64,000 bases of DNA from Microseira wollei NIES-4236. Its GTDB lineage: Bacteria; Cyanobacteriota; Cyanobacteriia; Cyanobacteriales; Aerosakkonemataceae. The notes under the pieces were generated by a model. That model saw only the letters and a list, made by a program, of their open reading frames with translations, was not told the DNA's origin and searched no databases. Where the stretch lies: NCBI RefSeq assembly GCF_020521235.1, contig NZ_BLAY01000015.1, positions 17,416 to 81,415 on the forward strand, written 5' to 3'. Positions 45,434 to 55,123 of this stretch are shown one piece after another; positions within the stretch are counted from its first letter, which is position 1; each line of letters begins with the position of its first letter. The translations under genes were made by a program, and so were the position numbers.

Positions 45434-46393
45434 CTAGTAACGCCATGACCCAATCTCCGGCTTAACATCGCGCAGCATCAGCGCGTCTACAGCCGCTTGC
45501 GGCGTTACTTCTCCCTGGAGCAATCGATAAACTTGATAAGATATGGGTACGGAAATTCCCTGCTGATTGGCTAGTTGAATTAGCACCTGGGTGGTGTTTA
45601 CCCCTTCGGCAGTCCCCTGTAGCGCCGCTAAAACTTCCGGAAGCTGCTTGCCTTGGGCGAGTTGATAACCGACTTGGTAATTGCGGCTGAGGGGACTGTT
45701 ACAAGTGGCTAACAAGTCTCCCAGTCCCGACAAACCATAAAAGGTGTCGGTTTTGGCTCCCCAATGAGTACCGATGCGAATAATTTCAGCTAGACCACGG
45801 GTTACTAGCGCCGCTTTGGCATTGGTTCCCAGTTGCAAACCATCGCACGTACCCGCGGAGATCGCTATCACATTCTTCAGCGTCCCCCCCAACTCTACAC
45901 CCAAAGGATCCGAATTGGTGTAAACCCGAAACCGCGTCGAGTTCAATCTTGCTTGCACGACTTTAGCTGCTTCTGCATCGGTACTCGCAACTACCGTCGC
46001 CGCTGGTAGTCCCTGTTCAATTTCTTTAGATAAGTTTGGTCCCGCCAAAACTACCACCGGATGGGAGGGAAACGCCGCTTGCCAAATTTGTGCAGGCGTG
46101 CAAGTCGTCGAGGGGTCTAATCCTTTAGTCGCCGTGACGATAATTGTGTCGGAAGATAACGCTAACGGCTTTATCAGTTCTACAACGGGTCTGACGCCTT
46201 TCATCGAAACCGCTGACAGGATAATATCTGCACCCGCTATAACATCTGCCAGACTTTCAGAAGATTCACGCGACCACAAGCCTACTTGGTGACCGTTTGC
46301 TGCCGCCAAGTTTGCCAAGGCTGTCCCCCAAGCACCTGCACCCAGGATGGCAATCGTTGCTTCTATTTTAGGTTTTGGGTTTTGGATTGTCAT
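45434..46393 (-). CDS. gpsA: NAD(P)H-dependent glycerol-3-phosphate dehydrogenase
   Basis: GpsA reduces dihydroxyacetone phosphate to sn-glycerol-3-phosphate for lipid synthesis. The 319 residues show the N-terminal dinucleotide motif ILGAGAWGTALANLAAANGH, the VVVLAGPNLSKEI segment, the GVELGGTLKNVIAISAGTCD signature with the catalytic Lys, and FYGLSGLGDLLATCNSPLSR. It is complete. TAGTCCTTAGTC repeats precede the start. It is read in the same direction as lipA, 153 bp downstream of that gene's end. Confidence 0.97.
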   Translation of the reverse strand: MTIQNPKPKIEATIAILGAGAWGTALANLAAANGHQVGLWSRESSESLADVIAGADIILSAVSMKGVRPVVELIKPLALSSDTIIVTATKGLDPSTTCTPAQIWQAAFPSHPVVVLAGPNLSKEIEQGLPAATVVASTDAEAAKVVQARLNSTRFRVYTNSDPLGVELGGTLKNVIAISAGTCDGLQLGTNAKAALVTRGLAEIIRIGTHWGAKTDTFYGLSGLGDLLATCNSPLSRNYQVGYQLAQGKQLPEVLAALQGTAEGVNTTQVLIQLANQQGISVPISYQVYRLLQGEVTPQAAVDALMLRDVKPEIGSWRY

Positions 46394-46508
46394 TAGTCCT
46401 TAGTCTTTAGTCCTTAGTTATTTTTGACCAAGTGGTGACCGATGACTGGGGTGGAGGGATGAGTCTGGGAAATTTGGCACCAATTGGTTCCAAATTGCGG
46501 ACAGAGAA

Positions 46509-46534
46509 AAAATTTGTGCGCAATTGCGCACAAA
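46509..46534. terminator. 26-bp perfect palindrome after lipA
   Basis: AATTTGTGCGCAA and its exact inverse form an uninterrupted 26-bp palindrome 13 bases after the lipA stop. As RNA it would fold into a GC-centred hairpin; on the minus strand it is followed by TTTTTTCTCT, so it fits a factor-independent terminator for lipA. Confidence 0.75.
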
Positions 46535-46546
46535 TTGTGGCAATTT

Positions 46547-47440
46547 CTAATTAATCTGGCTCACCCCTCGTGAGCGGGGATATCGTTCCATTAACGCTCT
46601 CACTTGCTCAGCATGATATGAGCTTCTTGTCAAGGGTGAAGCAACAACTTGTAAAAATCCCAAAGATTCGCCGTATTGCCTCCAGGCGTCGAATTGTTCT
46701 GGGGGGATAAAGTTTTGCACTTGCAGGTGCTTTTGACTGGGTTGGAGGTATTGCCCAATCGTCAGGATATCGCAATCGACCGCTCGCAGATCTTGCATCG
46801 CTGCGCGAACTTCGGCGTCGGTTTCGCCCAGTCCTACCATGATGCCAGATTTGGTGTAGAGCCAGGGGGCGATTGTGCGCGATCGCTGCAATAATTCCAT
46901 TGTCCTGTCATACTCACCTTGGGGACGCACCCGCCGATATAGACGCCGAATTGTTTCCGTATTATGGTTTAGTACCTCTGGCGCTGCGGCAATAATGGTT
47001 TCTAGAGCTTCCCAATTACCGCACAAATCCGGAATCAGCACTTCAATTGTCGTACCGGGGGAAGCAGCGCGGACTGCTTCAATGCATCGGACGAACTGGG
47101 AAGCGCCCCCATCTGGCAAATCATCCCGATTTACCGAGGTAATTACTACATGATTGAGCTTTAGCCGCCGGACAGCCTCGGCTAAGCGTTGTGGTTCTGT
47201 CGAATCGAGGGGTTTCGGCTTTTTCTCAAAATCAATATCGCAGTAGGGACAAGCGCGCGTGCAGGCTGGTCCCATAATCAAAAAAGTTGCCGTACCGTTA
47301 TTAAAGCACTCGCCGATGTTGGGACAAGATGCCTCTTCGCAAACGGTATTGAGGGCTAAATCCCGCAAAATTTCTTTAACGTTCCCGACGCGCTCCCACT
47401 GAGGCGCTTTCACCCGCAACCATTCTGGCTTAACTACCAC
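46547..47440 (-). CDS. lipA: Lipoyl synthase
   Basis: LipA is a radical-SAM enzyme that inserts two sulfurs into octanoylated proteins. The 297-residue protein has the auxiliary cluster motif [12 protein letters not shown] (residues 34-45) and the radical-SAM motif CTRACPYC (residues 60-67), followed by the family segments [15 protein letters not shown] and [16 protein letters not shown]. The C-terminal SSYHAEQ includes the Ser that ligates the auxiliary cluster. The start is GTG with AGAGGG upstream. Other cyanobacteria often have a second lipA copy; only one is seen here. Confidence 0.97.
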   Translation of the reverse strand: MVVKPEWLRVKAPQWERVGNVKEILRDLALNTVCEEASCPNIGECFNNGTATFLIMGPACTRACPYCDIDFEKKPKPLDSTEPQRLAEAVRRLKLNHVVITSVNRDDLPDGGASQFVRCIEAVRAASPGTTIEVLIPDLCGNWEALETIIAAAPEVLNHNTETIRRLYRRVRPQGEYDRTMELLQRSRTIAPWLYTKSGIMVGLGETDAEVRAAMQDLRAVDCDILTIGQYLQPSQKHLQVQNFIPPEQFDAWRQYGESLGFLQVVASPLTRSSYHAEQVRALMERYPRSRGVSQIN

Positions 47441-47565
47441 GCCTGCCCTCTATCTGCTGAAGTTTTACCGATTCACCATCAAGGCTTCTATCATAGCAAG
47501 CGCGATGATATTTATGAATTTTTGGTTTAACGTCGTGATATGATAATAAGGCTGTCGGTTAAATC

Positions 47566-47639
47566 CGGGATGTAGCGCAGCTTGGTAGCGCACCTCGTTC
47601 GGGACGAGGGGGTCGCAGGTTCAAATCCTGTCATCCCGA
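47566..47639 (+). tRNA. tRNA-Pro (anticodon CGG)
   Basis: A 74-nt cloverleaf: acceptor CGGGATG/CATCCCG, D arm GCGC/GCGC, anticodon stem CCTCG/CGAGG with loop TTCGGGA (anticodon CGG) and T arm GCAGG-TTCAAAT-CCTGT. The discriminator is A and CCA is not encoded. A TTTTTCTT run follows and can end transcription. The last 19 bases overlap the end of the oppositely read GMC gene. Confidence 0.97.
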
Positions 47640-49168
47640 TTTTTTCTTGTCGTTTGCCAAATTATATCGGCTGCCTTTTCCCCAATCATAATTGTGGGTG
47701 CATTCGTGTTTCCCGAAGTCAGGGTTGGCATAATTGATGCATCGACAACGCGCAACCCCTCAACACCATGTACTCGCAATTCGGGGTCTACAACCGCCAT
47801 TGAATCAGTTCCCATTTTGCAAGTGCCGACAGGATGGTAAAGACTATCACTATTTTGTCTAATGTAAGCTTTAATGTCTTCATCGCTTGTCACGTTGACA
47901 CCAGGAGCAACTTCTTCGCCCAAGTACTCATCAAATGCTCCTGAATTAGCAAGATTTCGCGCAATTTTAATCGCTTCTACTAGCACTTGCAGGTCTTCCT
48001 CACTTTGAAGATAGTTCATCCGAATTATTGGTGAGTCGTTAGGGGAAGAAGAACGCAAACTCACACTACCGCGACTCTGGGGATGCAGCAGACATGGCAC
48101 AATAGAAAATCCCGAACCAGGGCGGGCAAGCTCAGGTTGCACCCACAAGAGTACACCAAAATGAAACTGTAAATTTGGCGCAGCGTCTGGTTTATTTTCA
48201 GTATGAAGGAACAACCCAGCTTCCCCGAGGTTGCTGGTTGGCGCAGGTATCACATCAACAGTCGCAAGGTAGGCGGCACTAACAGCTAGGTGGTCTTGGA
48301 GATTTTGACCCACACCGGGCAAATCAACGATGGGGGAAATTCCTAATGCACGCAAATCTTGGGCATTGCCAATTCCCGAAAGCATTAATAGTTTCGGTGA
48401 ATCAAATGCCCCAGCAGAAAGAATTACTTCCTGGTTTACAAAAGCTTGGTGCAGCGTCCCATTGTGCAGATATTCCACCCCAATTGTGCGTGTCCCATCA
48501 AACAATAAACGAGTCACTAATGCGCTGGTAGTAGTCGTTAAATTGGGACCTTCTAAAATGGGATGCAGGAATGCAACCGCCGTACTTTGCCGCTTTCCAT
48601 CTTTGATGGTTAGCTGAAACATTCCCGCACCTTCCTGAATCGCGCCATTAAAATCAGGATTGCGCCCATATCCCAGTGCGTCAGCTGCGTCAATAAAGCG
48701 TTGTGATACCGCGTTAGGTTCAAGTGCATCAGTGACGTTAAGCAGTCCATCAACACCATGAAATTCGGATGCGCCTCGCTGCTGGTTTTCAGATTTCTTG
48801 AAGTAGGGCAACACATCTTGGTAACTCCAACCCGGATTGCCTAATGCTTGCCAATGGTCGAAATCGTGGCGGTTACCTCTGATATAAATCATGGCATTAA
48901 TTGAACTGCTGCCACCTAAAACTTTACCGCGCGGACAATAGATTTTGCGATTATTCAGGTGGGGTTCTGCTTCGGTAAAATATGCCCAGTCCACTTCCGT
49001 ACCCCGTAGTTTGGGCCTGGTTATAGGCAGGTGGATTTCTGGTTTCGTATCCGGACTACCAGCTTCGAGTAACAACACGGTCGTTTCACCATCTTCGGTT
49101 AAACGATTGGCTACTACACACCCTGCCGAACCTGCACCAATCACAACATAATCGTATTCAGCTATCAT
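47621..49168 (-). CDS. GMC-family FAD oxidoreductase
   Basis: The 515-residue protein resembles choline dehydrogenase and other glucose-methanol-choline flavoenzymes. Seen are the FAD motif YDYVVIGAGSAGCVVANRL, signature 1 (PRGKVLGGSSSINAMIYIRG), signature 2 (ILSAGAFDSPKLLMLSGIG), and the C-terminal catalytic region YHPVGTCKMG with SGNTNAPTIMIGEKAAD. Substrate is unknown; an alcohol or aldehyde is likely. Its last six codons lie inside the convergent tRNA-Pro gene, so its C-terminus NRDDRI is partly tRNA sequence. No operon partner is evident. Confidence 0.93.
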   Translation of the reverse strand: MIAEYDYVVIGAGSAGCVVANRLTEDGETTVLLLEAGSPDTKPEIHLPITRPKLRGTEVDWAYFTEAEPHLNNRKIYCPRGKVLGGSSSINAMIYIRGNRHDFDHWQALGNPGWSYQDVLPYFKKSENQQRGASEFHGVDGLLNVTDALEPNAVSQRFIDAADALGYGRNPDFNGAIQEGAGMFQLTIKDGKRQSTAVAFLHPILEGPNLTTTTSALVTRLLFDGTRTIGVEYLHNGTLHQAFVNQEVILSAGAFDSPKLLMLSGIGNAQDLRALGISPIVDLPGVGQNLQDHLAVSAAYLATVDVIPAPTSNLGEAGLFLHTENKPDAAPNLQFHFGVLLWVQPELARPGSGFSIVPCLLHPQSRGSVSLRSSSPNDSPIIRMNYLQSEEDLQVLVEAIKIARNLANSGAFDEYLGEEVAPGVNVTSDEDIKAYIRQNSDSLYHPVGTCKMGTDSMAVVDPELRVHGVEGLRVVDASIMPTLTSGNTNAPTIMIGEKAADIIWQTTRKNRDDRI

Positions 49169-49198
49169 CGCTTTTTTTACTTGAAATATTTATTTTTA

Positions 49199-50401
49199 TT
49201 ATAATATAAAATCGAACAAATGATGAGACATTTCTAATTTAGAACAAGGTTGAATTTCTAACTGGCGTCCTTGTGTGTCTAAAAAGATAGCTTGGTTATT
49301 GTCGCTACCAAAACCACTATCGGATTTATCAATCGGATTGGCAACTATTGCATCTACTTTTTTTCGCCGCATTTTTTCCCTGGCTGGCGTGACAATATCT
49401 CCCGTTTGGGCGGCAAATCCAATTAAGCGTTGATGGGGTTGTTTTAAATGTCCTAATTCTGCTAAAATATCCGTTACTGGTTCTAAAGGTAAGGCAGTCG
49501 GAAGGGATTTTTTTGGTAATTTTTCATGACTATAATTGGCTGGTTTAACATCAGCTACCGCCGCCGACATGATAGTTAAATCGGCTTGGGAAAAATGTTC
49601 TAGCATTGCTTGATGCATTTCGGCGGCACTGGTGATAGCGATCGTTCTAATATCCCCCACCGATTCCACCAATTTCGCGTCCATCGCGCCGTGTACCAAG
49701 GTTACATGCGCTCCTCGGTGAACGGCTGCCTGTGCTAGAGCAATTCCCATTTTACCCGTGGAGGGGTTGCCAATAAAGCGCACCGGGTCTAGATGTTCCC
49801 GCGTTCCTCCCCCACTGATTAATACCCGTTTTCCAGATAAGTCTCGCTGGCCTTTTGTGTGCAATAAAGATTGAATGTGGGTTAATATTTCTGGGGGTTC
49901 TGCCATGCGTCCTTTCCCGATGCGATCGCAAGCCAATATCCCCGCTCCTGGCCCTACACTATGATACCGGGTATCCTGTTGAATTTGCTGCCAATTCCGC
50001 TGCACCGCCGCCTGTTCCCACATATCAGTATTCATTGCCGGTGCTAGTAAAATTGGACAGGTAGAAGCGAGTACTGTATTAGTTAGTAAATTATCAGCAA
50101 AACCGTGGGCGAGTTTTGCTAAAGTATTCGCTGTTAAGGGAGCGATCGCCAAAACTTCTGCCCATTCTCCTAATTCAATATGCAGCGGACGTTTGTGGGT
50201 AGGTTGCCAAAAATCTTTATCGGTATAGGCGGGATGGCGGCAAAGCGTTGTTACCGTTAAGGGCGTGATAAATTCACAAGCAGCATCAGTTAAAATGGCT
50301 CGCACTTCGATGCCAGATTTTGCCAGTGCTGAAACCACTTCACAGACTTTATAGGCGGCAATACCACCGCCTATACCAATTAAAACCCTGTTCGATGTCA
50401 T
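49199..50401 (-). CDS. coaBC: Bifunctional CoaBC (phosphopantothenoylcysteine decarboxylase/synthetase)
   Basis: CoaBC performs two steps of coenzyme A synthesis. The 400-residue protein has an N-terminal flavin-dependent CoaC domain ([34 protein letters not shown] with the PAMN motif; [12 protein letters not shown] lid) and a C-terminal CoaB domain beginning [20 protein letters not shown], with GNPSTGKMG and [12 protein letters not shown]. The C-terminal [20 protein letters not shown] is typical. It is complete. (TTGCTAA)n repeat lies just upstream. Confidence 0.97.
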   Translation of the reverse strand: MTSNRVLIGIGGGIAAYKVCEVVSALAKSGIEVRAILTDAACEFITPLTVTTLCRHPAYTDKDFWQPTHKRPLHIELGEWAEVLAIAPLTANTLAKLAHGFADNLLTNTVLASTCPILLAPAMNTDMWEQAAVQRNWQQIQQDTRYHSVGPGAGILACDRIGKGRMAEPPEILTHIQSLLHTKGQRDLSGKRVLISGGGTREHLDPVRFIGNPSTGKMGIALAQAAVHRGAHVTLVHGAMDAKLVESVGDIRTIAITSAAEMHQAMLEHFSQADLTIMSAAVADVKPANYSHEKLPKKSLPTALPLEPVTDILAELGHLKQPHQRLIGFAAQTGDIVTPAREKMRRKKVDAIVANPIDKSDSGFGSDNNQAIFLDTQGRQLEIQPCSKLEMSHHLFDFIL

Positions 50402-50404
50402 CGG

Positions 50405-50446
50405 TAATTGCTAATTGCTAATTGCTAATTGCTAATTGCTAATTGC
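50405..50446. repeat. (TTGCTAA)n heptamer repeat upstream of coaBC
   Basis: Six near-perfect copies of AATTGCT, the longest run in the window, followed by TTAGCCATTAGCC words. It lies between the DUF2555 gene and coaBC, which are read in the same direction. Confidence 0.85.
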
Positions 50447-50483
50447 TTTTTTTACCATTAGCCATTAGCCAATCTAAAATCGG

Positions 50484-50696
50484 TTACGCTTCGTCGTAGG
50501 GTTCGAGATCGAGTAGGTGGATATATGGCTCGACTAACTCTGGACGCTGAAAAGCGATCGCTCGCAGCAAATGCCAATCTTCCAACCCTTCAAACGCACT
50601 CTTATATTCATCTCGCTCTAGCCTTGCAGCCAACTCGGCTACATCTGCTACGCTCATCGCCGCAATATCGCGGTTAGAAATGCTTGCTTTTTTCAT
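50484..50696 (-). CDS. DUF2555 protein
   Basis: From ATG 50696 (MKKASISNRDIAAMSVADV) the protein has 70 residues; an upstream in-frame ATG would add 20 unconserved residues. The end FEGLEDWHLLRAIAFQRPEL and YIHLLDLEPYDEA is the DUF2555 signature found across cyanobacteria. Function is unknown. It lies upstream of coaBC on the same strand. Confidence 0.85.
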   Translation of the reverse strand: MKKASISNRDIAAMSVADVAELAARLERDEYKSAFEGLEDWHLLRAIAFQRPELVEPYIHLLDLEPYDEA

Positions 50697-50819
50697 CCCC
50701 GGCACCTCTTGCAAGCGGGATTTGTCTCCCGCATTCATTCTTACTATACTACCCACTTCATCCCGTGAATTAAAAAATACCTTCGTTCCATCATCCCCGT
50801 GGCTTTAAGCTGGCGATTC

Positions 50820-51434
50820 TCAAGACATCACTTGCAATACAAAACTTCGCATTAAATTTAAAACCTCTAAGGTAACTTCATGCCCCATGTTAAATTCTTG
50901 ATATTCTACAGCTACCCCCAAATTGGTTAAAGTCGTTCTTGCGTTTTGAGCCGCATTCACCGGGACTACCATATCTTGTTCGCCATGCACGATTAATACA
51001 GGAGGAAACGAATCCGTCTTTGTTTCACCAGCACCACTATGCAAATAACCGCTCAGACTCACCAAACCTGCTAAAGGAAATTTCAACCCCACATCAAGAG
51101 TCATTGCACCCCCCTGGGAAAATCCACTTAGAATTGTGCGCGACAAAGGCACTCCAGTATTATTCTCTAAAGAAGAAATCCAGTCAGTCAGAATTTGCTG
51201 ACTTTCGGTTAAACCATCATTATTCTCAAAGCTGTACCATGCCTTTCCCCCTGGCACTTGCGGGTGAGGAAAGGGGGCATCGGGAAAAATGAACTGGTAA
51301 TCGTATAACTTTAAATAGGGTGCTAAGGAGGCCAAATCTTGGGCGTTGGCTCCATAGCCGTGCAAACAGACAATGGTTCCCGTTGGTGGTTGTCCGGTTG
51401 TGGGGGGAATGGTAATTGTGCTGAGAGACTCCAA
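50820..51434 (-). CDS. Carboxylesterase/phospholipase-type alpha/beta hydrolase
   Basis: The 204-residue protein has the nucleophile elbow GFSQGG (in LSRTILSGFSQGGAMTLDV, near residue 108), the oxyanion-side motif VCLHGYGANAQDL near residue 23, and the catalytic Asp and His in VLIVHGEQDMVVPVNAA and NMGHEVTLEVL. It matches the acyl-protein thioesterase-like carboxylesterase family (YpfH/Est-like). Substrates may be short acyl esters; exact function is not known. It is complete. Confidence 0.92.
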   Translation of the reverse strand: MESLSTITIPPTTGQPPTGTIVCLHGYGANAQDLASLAPYLKLYDYQFIFPDAPFPHPQVPGGKAWYSFENNDGLTESQQILTDWISSLENNTGVPLSRTILSGFSQGGAMTLDVGLKFPLAGLVSLSGYLHSGAGETKTDSFPPVLIVHGEQDMVVPVNAAQNARTTLTNLGVAVEYQEFNMGHEVTLEVLNLMRSFVLQVMS

Positions 51435-52209
51435 AGTTGCTCCTTAATCAGATAAATGCATACCCATTCGATTTTAAACTTGTATGAGCGATATGCCTGC
51501 GGCTGGCATAGCGCATCCGCGCCAGCGTTGCTGCCGCGATATGCCAAGGGCTAGCTGCGCCAACGCACACCGACGTTAAACTGGTTCAACCCCTATCTTC
51601 GGCTGATCTAGTGCTACTGAATGCTATACATCAGTCAAAAGCTCACCCTCAGTCATTCAGATCGGTTCATATTCTTTCCCTAATAGTTATTGTCACCGAA
51701 CAGGAATTACAAACAGCGGTGTCAGGGGGTGAGGGGGAAGACACCCATGTCCGGTTGGCGTTTTGATGATGATTATCTCAACTGAAGCGATATCCCGTGG
51801 CGTTGGAGACACTGGGACGACTCAAATCGTCTCTATTCTACAACTGATGGGTAAGACGATGTTAGTCAAATCAATGTTTTGGGTCAAATTGGAGACAAAA
51901 GTAATACCAGTTTCCCTTAGCGCTCCTATATATCCTGGGGGAGAGGAAAACAAAAAAAGCAAAAAGAGAAATTTAGAGGTAGCGTCAACAAAGGAAAATG
52001 GTATAAGTTTCTATGGCAACAGAAACCCGGTTTCGCTTGACTTAACCTGTTCTTGACAAACCAGATATAAGCTTAAATTCTGTATTATAAGGTTCTGTTA
52101 AGAACAGCGATAGAGTTATGAAGAATCCGTGAAAACTGGCATTTCAATATATCATTTCGAGATAAATTACCCTAGTATGTAGGGAAAAAATGTAGTTCAC
52201 AGCGCTGCC
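51435..52209. other. Non-coding gap upstream of the vWA gene
   Basis: About 775 bp with no convincing gene. A 97-codon frame at 51763-52056 has no family features or ribosome site. Seen are a CGCGATATGCC-rich stretch near 51490-51545, a GGTGTC/GACACC stem at 51718-51745, an AAACCCGGTTTC palindrome copy near 52022, and AT-rich sequence before the vWA gene that may include its promoter. Confidence 0.6.
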
Positions 52210-52260
52210 ATGAAAGCAACAATCGCTCCTCTCAAGCGCCACCCCAAGGAGATCGTCGGG

Positions 52261-53523
52261 ATGGAAGAGCCTAAACCCCAAATCGAATTACTACCCTTAC
52301 GTGCTGCAGTCAGTTCAGACCGACCCTCCACCCTGGACGTTCTGGTGAGAATCATCCCGCCAGCAATAGAATTGAAGCTCAAAAGACCAGCGCTCAATTT
52401 AAGTTTGGTGATTGACCGCTCCGGTTCGATGAAAGGGCAGAAAATCGATTTGGTTCGCCAAGCAGCTTGCTATGCCGTGCAGCAACTTCGACCCAACGAC
52501 CGGATCAGTGTAATCACGTTTGATCGCGCGATCCACACTTTGGTAAATAGTACGCAAGCAGAGGATAAAGCCAATATTATCTATCAAATCCAGCAAATTG
52601 AGCCTGGATGCGGCAGCGCTCTCCATGCAGGTTGGTTGGCAGGTGCGATGCAAGTGGTGAAGCATCTCAATCCGGAACAATTAAATCGGGTGATTCTGCT
52701 TTCGGACGGACTAGCAGGGGTGGGGGAGCGGAATAATCAAGTGATCGGCACCGATGTATACGATCTGGCACAACGAGGCGTTAGCACCACGACGATGGGC
52801 GTCGGTAACGCTTATTACGAAAATCTGCTGATGGTGATGGCTCGCCAGGGAGGCGGGCAATATTACTACATTGCATCGTCGCAAAAATTACCAACGATCT
52901 TCCGGACAGAACTGCAAGATTTGATCGCAACGATTGGACATACAGTGACGCTTGCGGTTAATCCTCAAGGGTCAGTAGAACTGGAAGACGTGCTAAGCGA
53001 TTTGACTTGCGATAGTCGGGGGCAGTTCCAATTGCCGAATTTAGTCATGGGCAACGCGCTGGAAGTCGTGGTGCGACTCCACGTTCCACCGATCGAACAG
53101 GCGGCAGATCTGTGCTACTTCCGTTTGGGTTGGATCGACCCGCAACAGGATATGCAGCAAAAAATCTTCAAAGCACTGCATTTACCCGTGATGTCCTCAA
53201 ATCAGCTAGAGGAATTTCTGCCTCATCCACAAGTTCAGCAACGGGTGACGCTGATGATGGCAGCAAGGGCTAAAAAAGAAGCGATGCAACAAATCGCCCA
53301 CGGCAATTATGAAGCTGCCAGTCAATTGTTAAAAGATGCGCGCAGACGAGTTTTGTGCGCTCCCAACTCCCCTATGATGGAAAAGGAAGCTCAAACGCTG
53401 GCTAATCTAAATTTTGACCTGCAATCGCGCCAATTGAGGAAAATATCTAAAAAGGGTAGCGATGAGCCTTTCGATCCTACCCTCATTGGTGTTTCTCAAC
53501 CCGATTCTAACGATAAAGGTTGA
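52261..53523 (+). CDS. von Willebrand factor A domain protein
   Basis: The ATG at 52261 (MEEPKPQIELLPLRAAVSSD) is chosen because AAGGAG lies nine bases upstream; an upstream in-frame ATG at 52210 lacks one. The 420 residues contain a vWA domain with a full MIDAS: DRSGSM near residue 52, a conserved Thr/Ser-bearing ITFD region, and ILLSDGLAGVG as the second Asp segment. The C-terminal third is helical, with YEAASQLLKDARRRV. It is a soluble protein; roles in complex assembly or surface binding are possible. A terminator follows directly. Confidence 0.9.
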   Translation: MEEPKPQIELLPLRAAVSSDRPSTLDVLVRIIPPAIELKLKRPALNLSLVIDRSGSMKGQKIDLVRQAACYAVQQLRPNDRISVITFDRAIHTLVNSTQAEDKANIIYQIQQIEPGCGSALHAGWLAGAMQVVKHLNPEQLNRVILLSDGLAGVGERNNQVIGTDVYDLAQRGVSTTTMGVGNAYYENLLMVMARQGGGQYYYIASSQKLPTIFRTELQDLIATIGHTVTLAVNPQGSVELEDVLSDLTCDSRGQFQLPNLVMGNALEVVVRLHVPPIEQAADLCYFRLGWIDPQQDMQQKIFKALHLPVMSSNQLEEFLPHPQVQQRVTLMMAARAKKEAMQQIAHGNYEAASQLLKDARRRVLCAPNSPMMEKEAQTLANLNFDLQSRQLRKISKKGSDEPFDPTLIGVSQPDSNDKG

Positions 53524-53525
53524 CT

Positions 53526-53551
53526 CCCCGTCCCGGAGGGCGGGGTTTTAA
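53526..53551 (+). terminator. Terminator of the vWA gene
   Basis: CCCCG and CGGGG pair around TCCCGGAGGG directly after the stop, followed by TTTTAATT. It separates the vWA gene from purH. Confidence 0.8.
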
Positions 53552-53590
53552 TTGAGAACATTATCCGCACTACAGATTGAGAATTGAACA

Positions 53591-55123
53591 ATGGTACGTC
53601 TGGCACTGCTGAGTACATCTGACAAAACAGGATTAATCGATTTCGCCCGCAGTTTGGTGGAAGAATTTAAGTTCGATCTGATCAGTAGTGGTGGAACTGC
53701 TTCGGCGCTGAAAGCAGCTGGGTTACCAGTGACTAAGGTATCAGATTACACGGGTTTTCCAGAGATTTTGGGAGGTCGAGTCAAAACGCTGCATCCCCGC
53801 ATACACGGCGGCATTTTGGCAAGGCGAGATTTACCCCAGGATGTGGTAGATTTGGAAACTCATCAAATTCGCCCGCTCGATTTAGTGGTGGTGAATTTGT
53901 ATCCGTTTGAGCAAACGATCGCTCAAGAAAACGTTACCCTACCAGAGGCAATCGAGCAAATTGATATCGGCGGCCCTGCTATGATTCGGGCATCGGCTAA
54001 GAATTTCGCCCATCTGACGGTTTTGTGCAATCCGGCGCAGTATGACGCCTATTTGCAACAGTTGCGATCTTCACAGGGAGAAGTATCTTTAGAGTTTCGC
54101 CAAGCTTGCGCCTATGAAGCATTTTGTCATACGGCAGCTTATGATTCGGCGATCGCATCCTACCTGGGCAACCAATCCGGGCAACCAACTCAATTTACCC
54201 TTTCAGGCTTTCCCTTACAAGCACTCCGCTACGGCGAAAATCCCCATCAAAACGCCGCTTGGTATCAAACTGGAACTACTCCAAGCGGTTGGAGTGCAGC
54301 GACTAAACTCCAAGGGAAAGAACTAAGTTACAACAACTTAGTCGATTTAGAAGCAGCGCGCCGCATTATTGCCGAATTTACCGATACACCCGCCGCTACG
54401 ATTATTAAACATACCAATCCCTGCGGCACGGCGGAAGGAAATAGTTTATTGGAAGCTTACCAAAAAGCTTTTAATGCTGATTCGGTTTCCGCGTTTGGCG
54501 GCATTGTGGCGTTAAATAAACCCATCGATGCACCCACAGCAAAGGAATTAAGCAAAACATTTTTAGAGTGCATCGTCGCACCGGGATGCGAAACCCAAGC
54601 GCAAGAAATTCTGGCGAAAAAATCTAACTTGCGCGTCTTAATATTGCCAGATTTGAGCGGCGGACCAAAAGAAACGGTGAAACCAATCGCAGGCGGTTTC
54701 CTAGTACAAGCATCCGATGATGTGGTAGAAGATACCAGCAAGTGGCAAGTGGTGACGGAAAAACAACCGACGCCAGAACAATTAGCAGAATTGCTATTTG
54801 CTTGGAAAGTCTGCAAGCATGTAAAATCGAATGCAATTGTAGTAACGCGCGATCGCACTACCCTGGGTGTGGGTGCCGGTCAAATGAATCGCGTCGGATC
54901 GACAAAAATTGCCCTAGAACAAGCTGGGGAAAAAGCTCAAGGTGCTTTCCTCGCCAGTGATGGTTTCTTCCCCTTCGACGACTCGGTAAGAACCGCCGCC
55001 GCCGCCGGCATTATTGCGATCGTCCAACCCGGTGGCAGTATGCGCGATCAAGATTCCATTAAAGCTGCGAATCAGCTAGGATTGGTGATGATTTTTACAG
55101 AAATTCGTCACTTTTTGCATTAG
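53591..55123 (+). CDS. purH: Bifunctional AICAR transformylase/IMP cyclohydrolase
   Basis: PurH carries out the last two steps of IMP synthesis. The 510 residues have an N-terminal MGS-like cyclohydrolase domain (MVRLALLSTSDKTGLIDFAR; GGRVKTLHPRIHGGILARRD) and a C-terminal transformylase domain with the catalytic KHTNPCGTA and ALNKPIDAPTAKEL, ending QPGGSMRDQDSIKAANQLGL. It is complete and of usual length. No close operon partner follows. Confidence 0.98.
   Translation: MVRLALLSTSDKTGLIDFARSLVEEFKFDLISSGGTASALKAAGLPVTKVSDYTGFPEILGGRVKTLHPRIHGGILARRDLPQDVVDLETHQIRPLDLVVVNLYPFEQTIAQENVTLPEAIEQIDIGGPAMIRASAKNFAHLTVLCNPAQYDAYLQQLRSSQGEVSLEFRQACAYEAFCHTAAYDSAIASYLGNQSGQPTQFTLSGFPLQALRYGENPHQNAAWYQTGTTPSGWSAATKLQGKELSYNNLVDLEAARRIIAEFTDTPAATIIKHTNPCGTAEGNSLLEAYQKAFNADSVSAFGGIVALNKPIDAPTAKELSKTFLECIVAPGCETQAQEILAKKSNLRVLILPDLSGGPKETVKPIAGGFLVQASDDVVEDTSKWQVVTEKQPTPEQLAELLFAWKVCKHVKSNAIVVTRDRTTLGVGAGQMNRVGSTKIALEQAGEKAQGAFLASDGFFPFDDSVRTAAAAGIIAIVQPGGSMRDQDSIKAANQLGLVMIFTEIRHFLH

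Noticed and set aside
51763..52056. A 97-codon frame upstream of the vWA gene
   Set aside because: No domain, no ribosome site, low-complexity Lys-rich end, and it covers a palindrome repeat.
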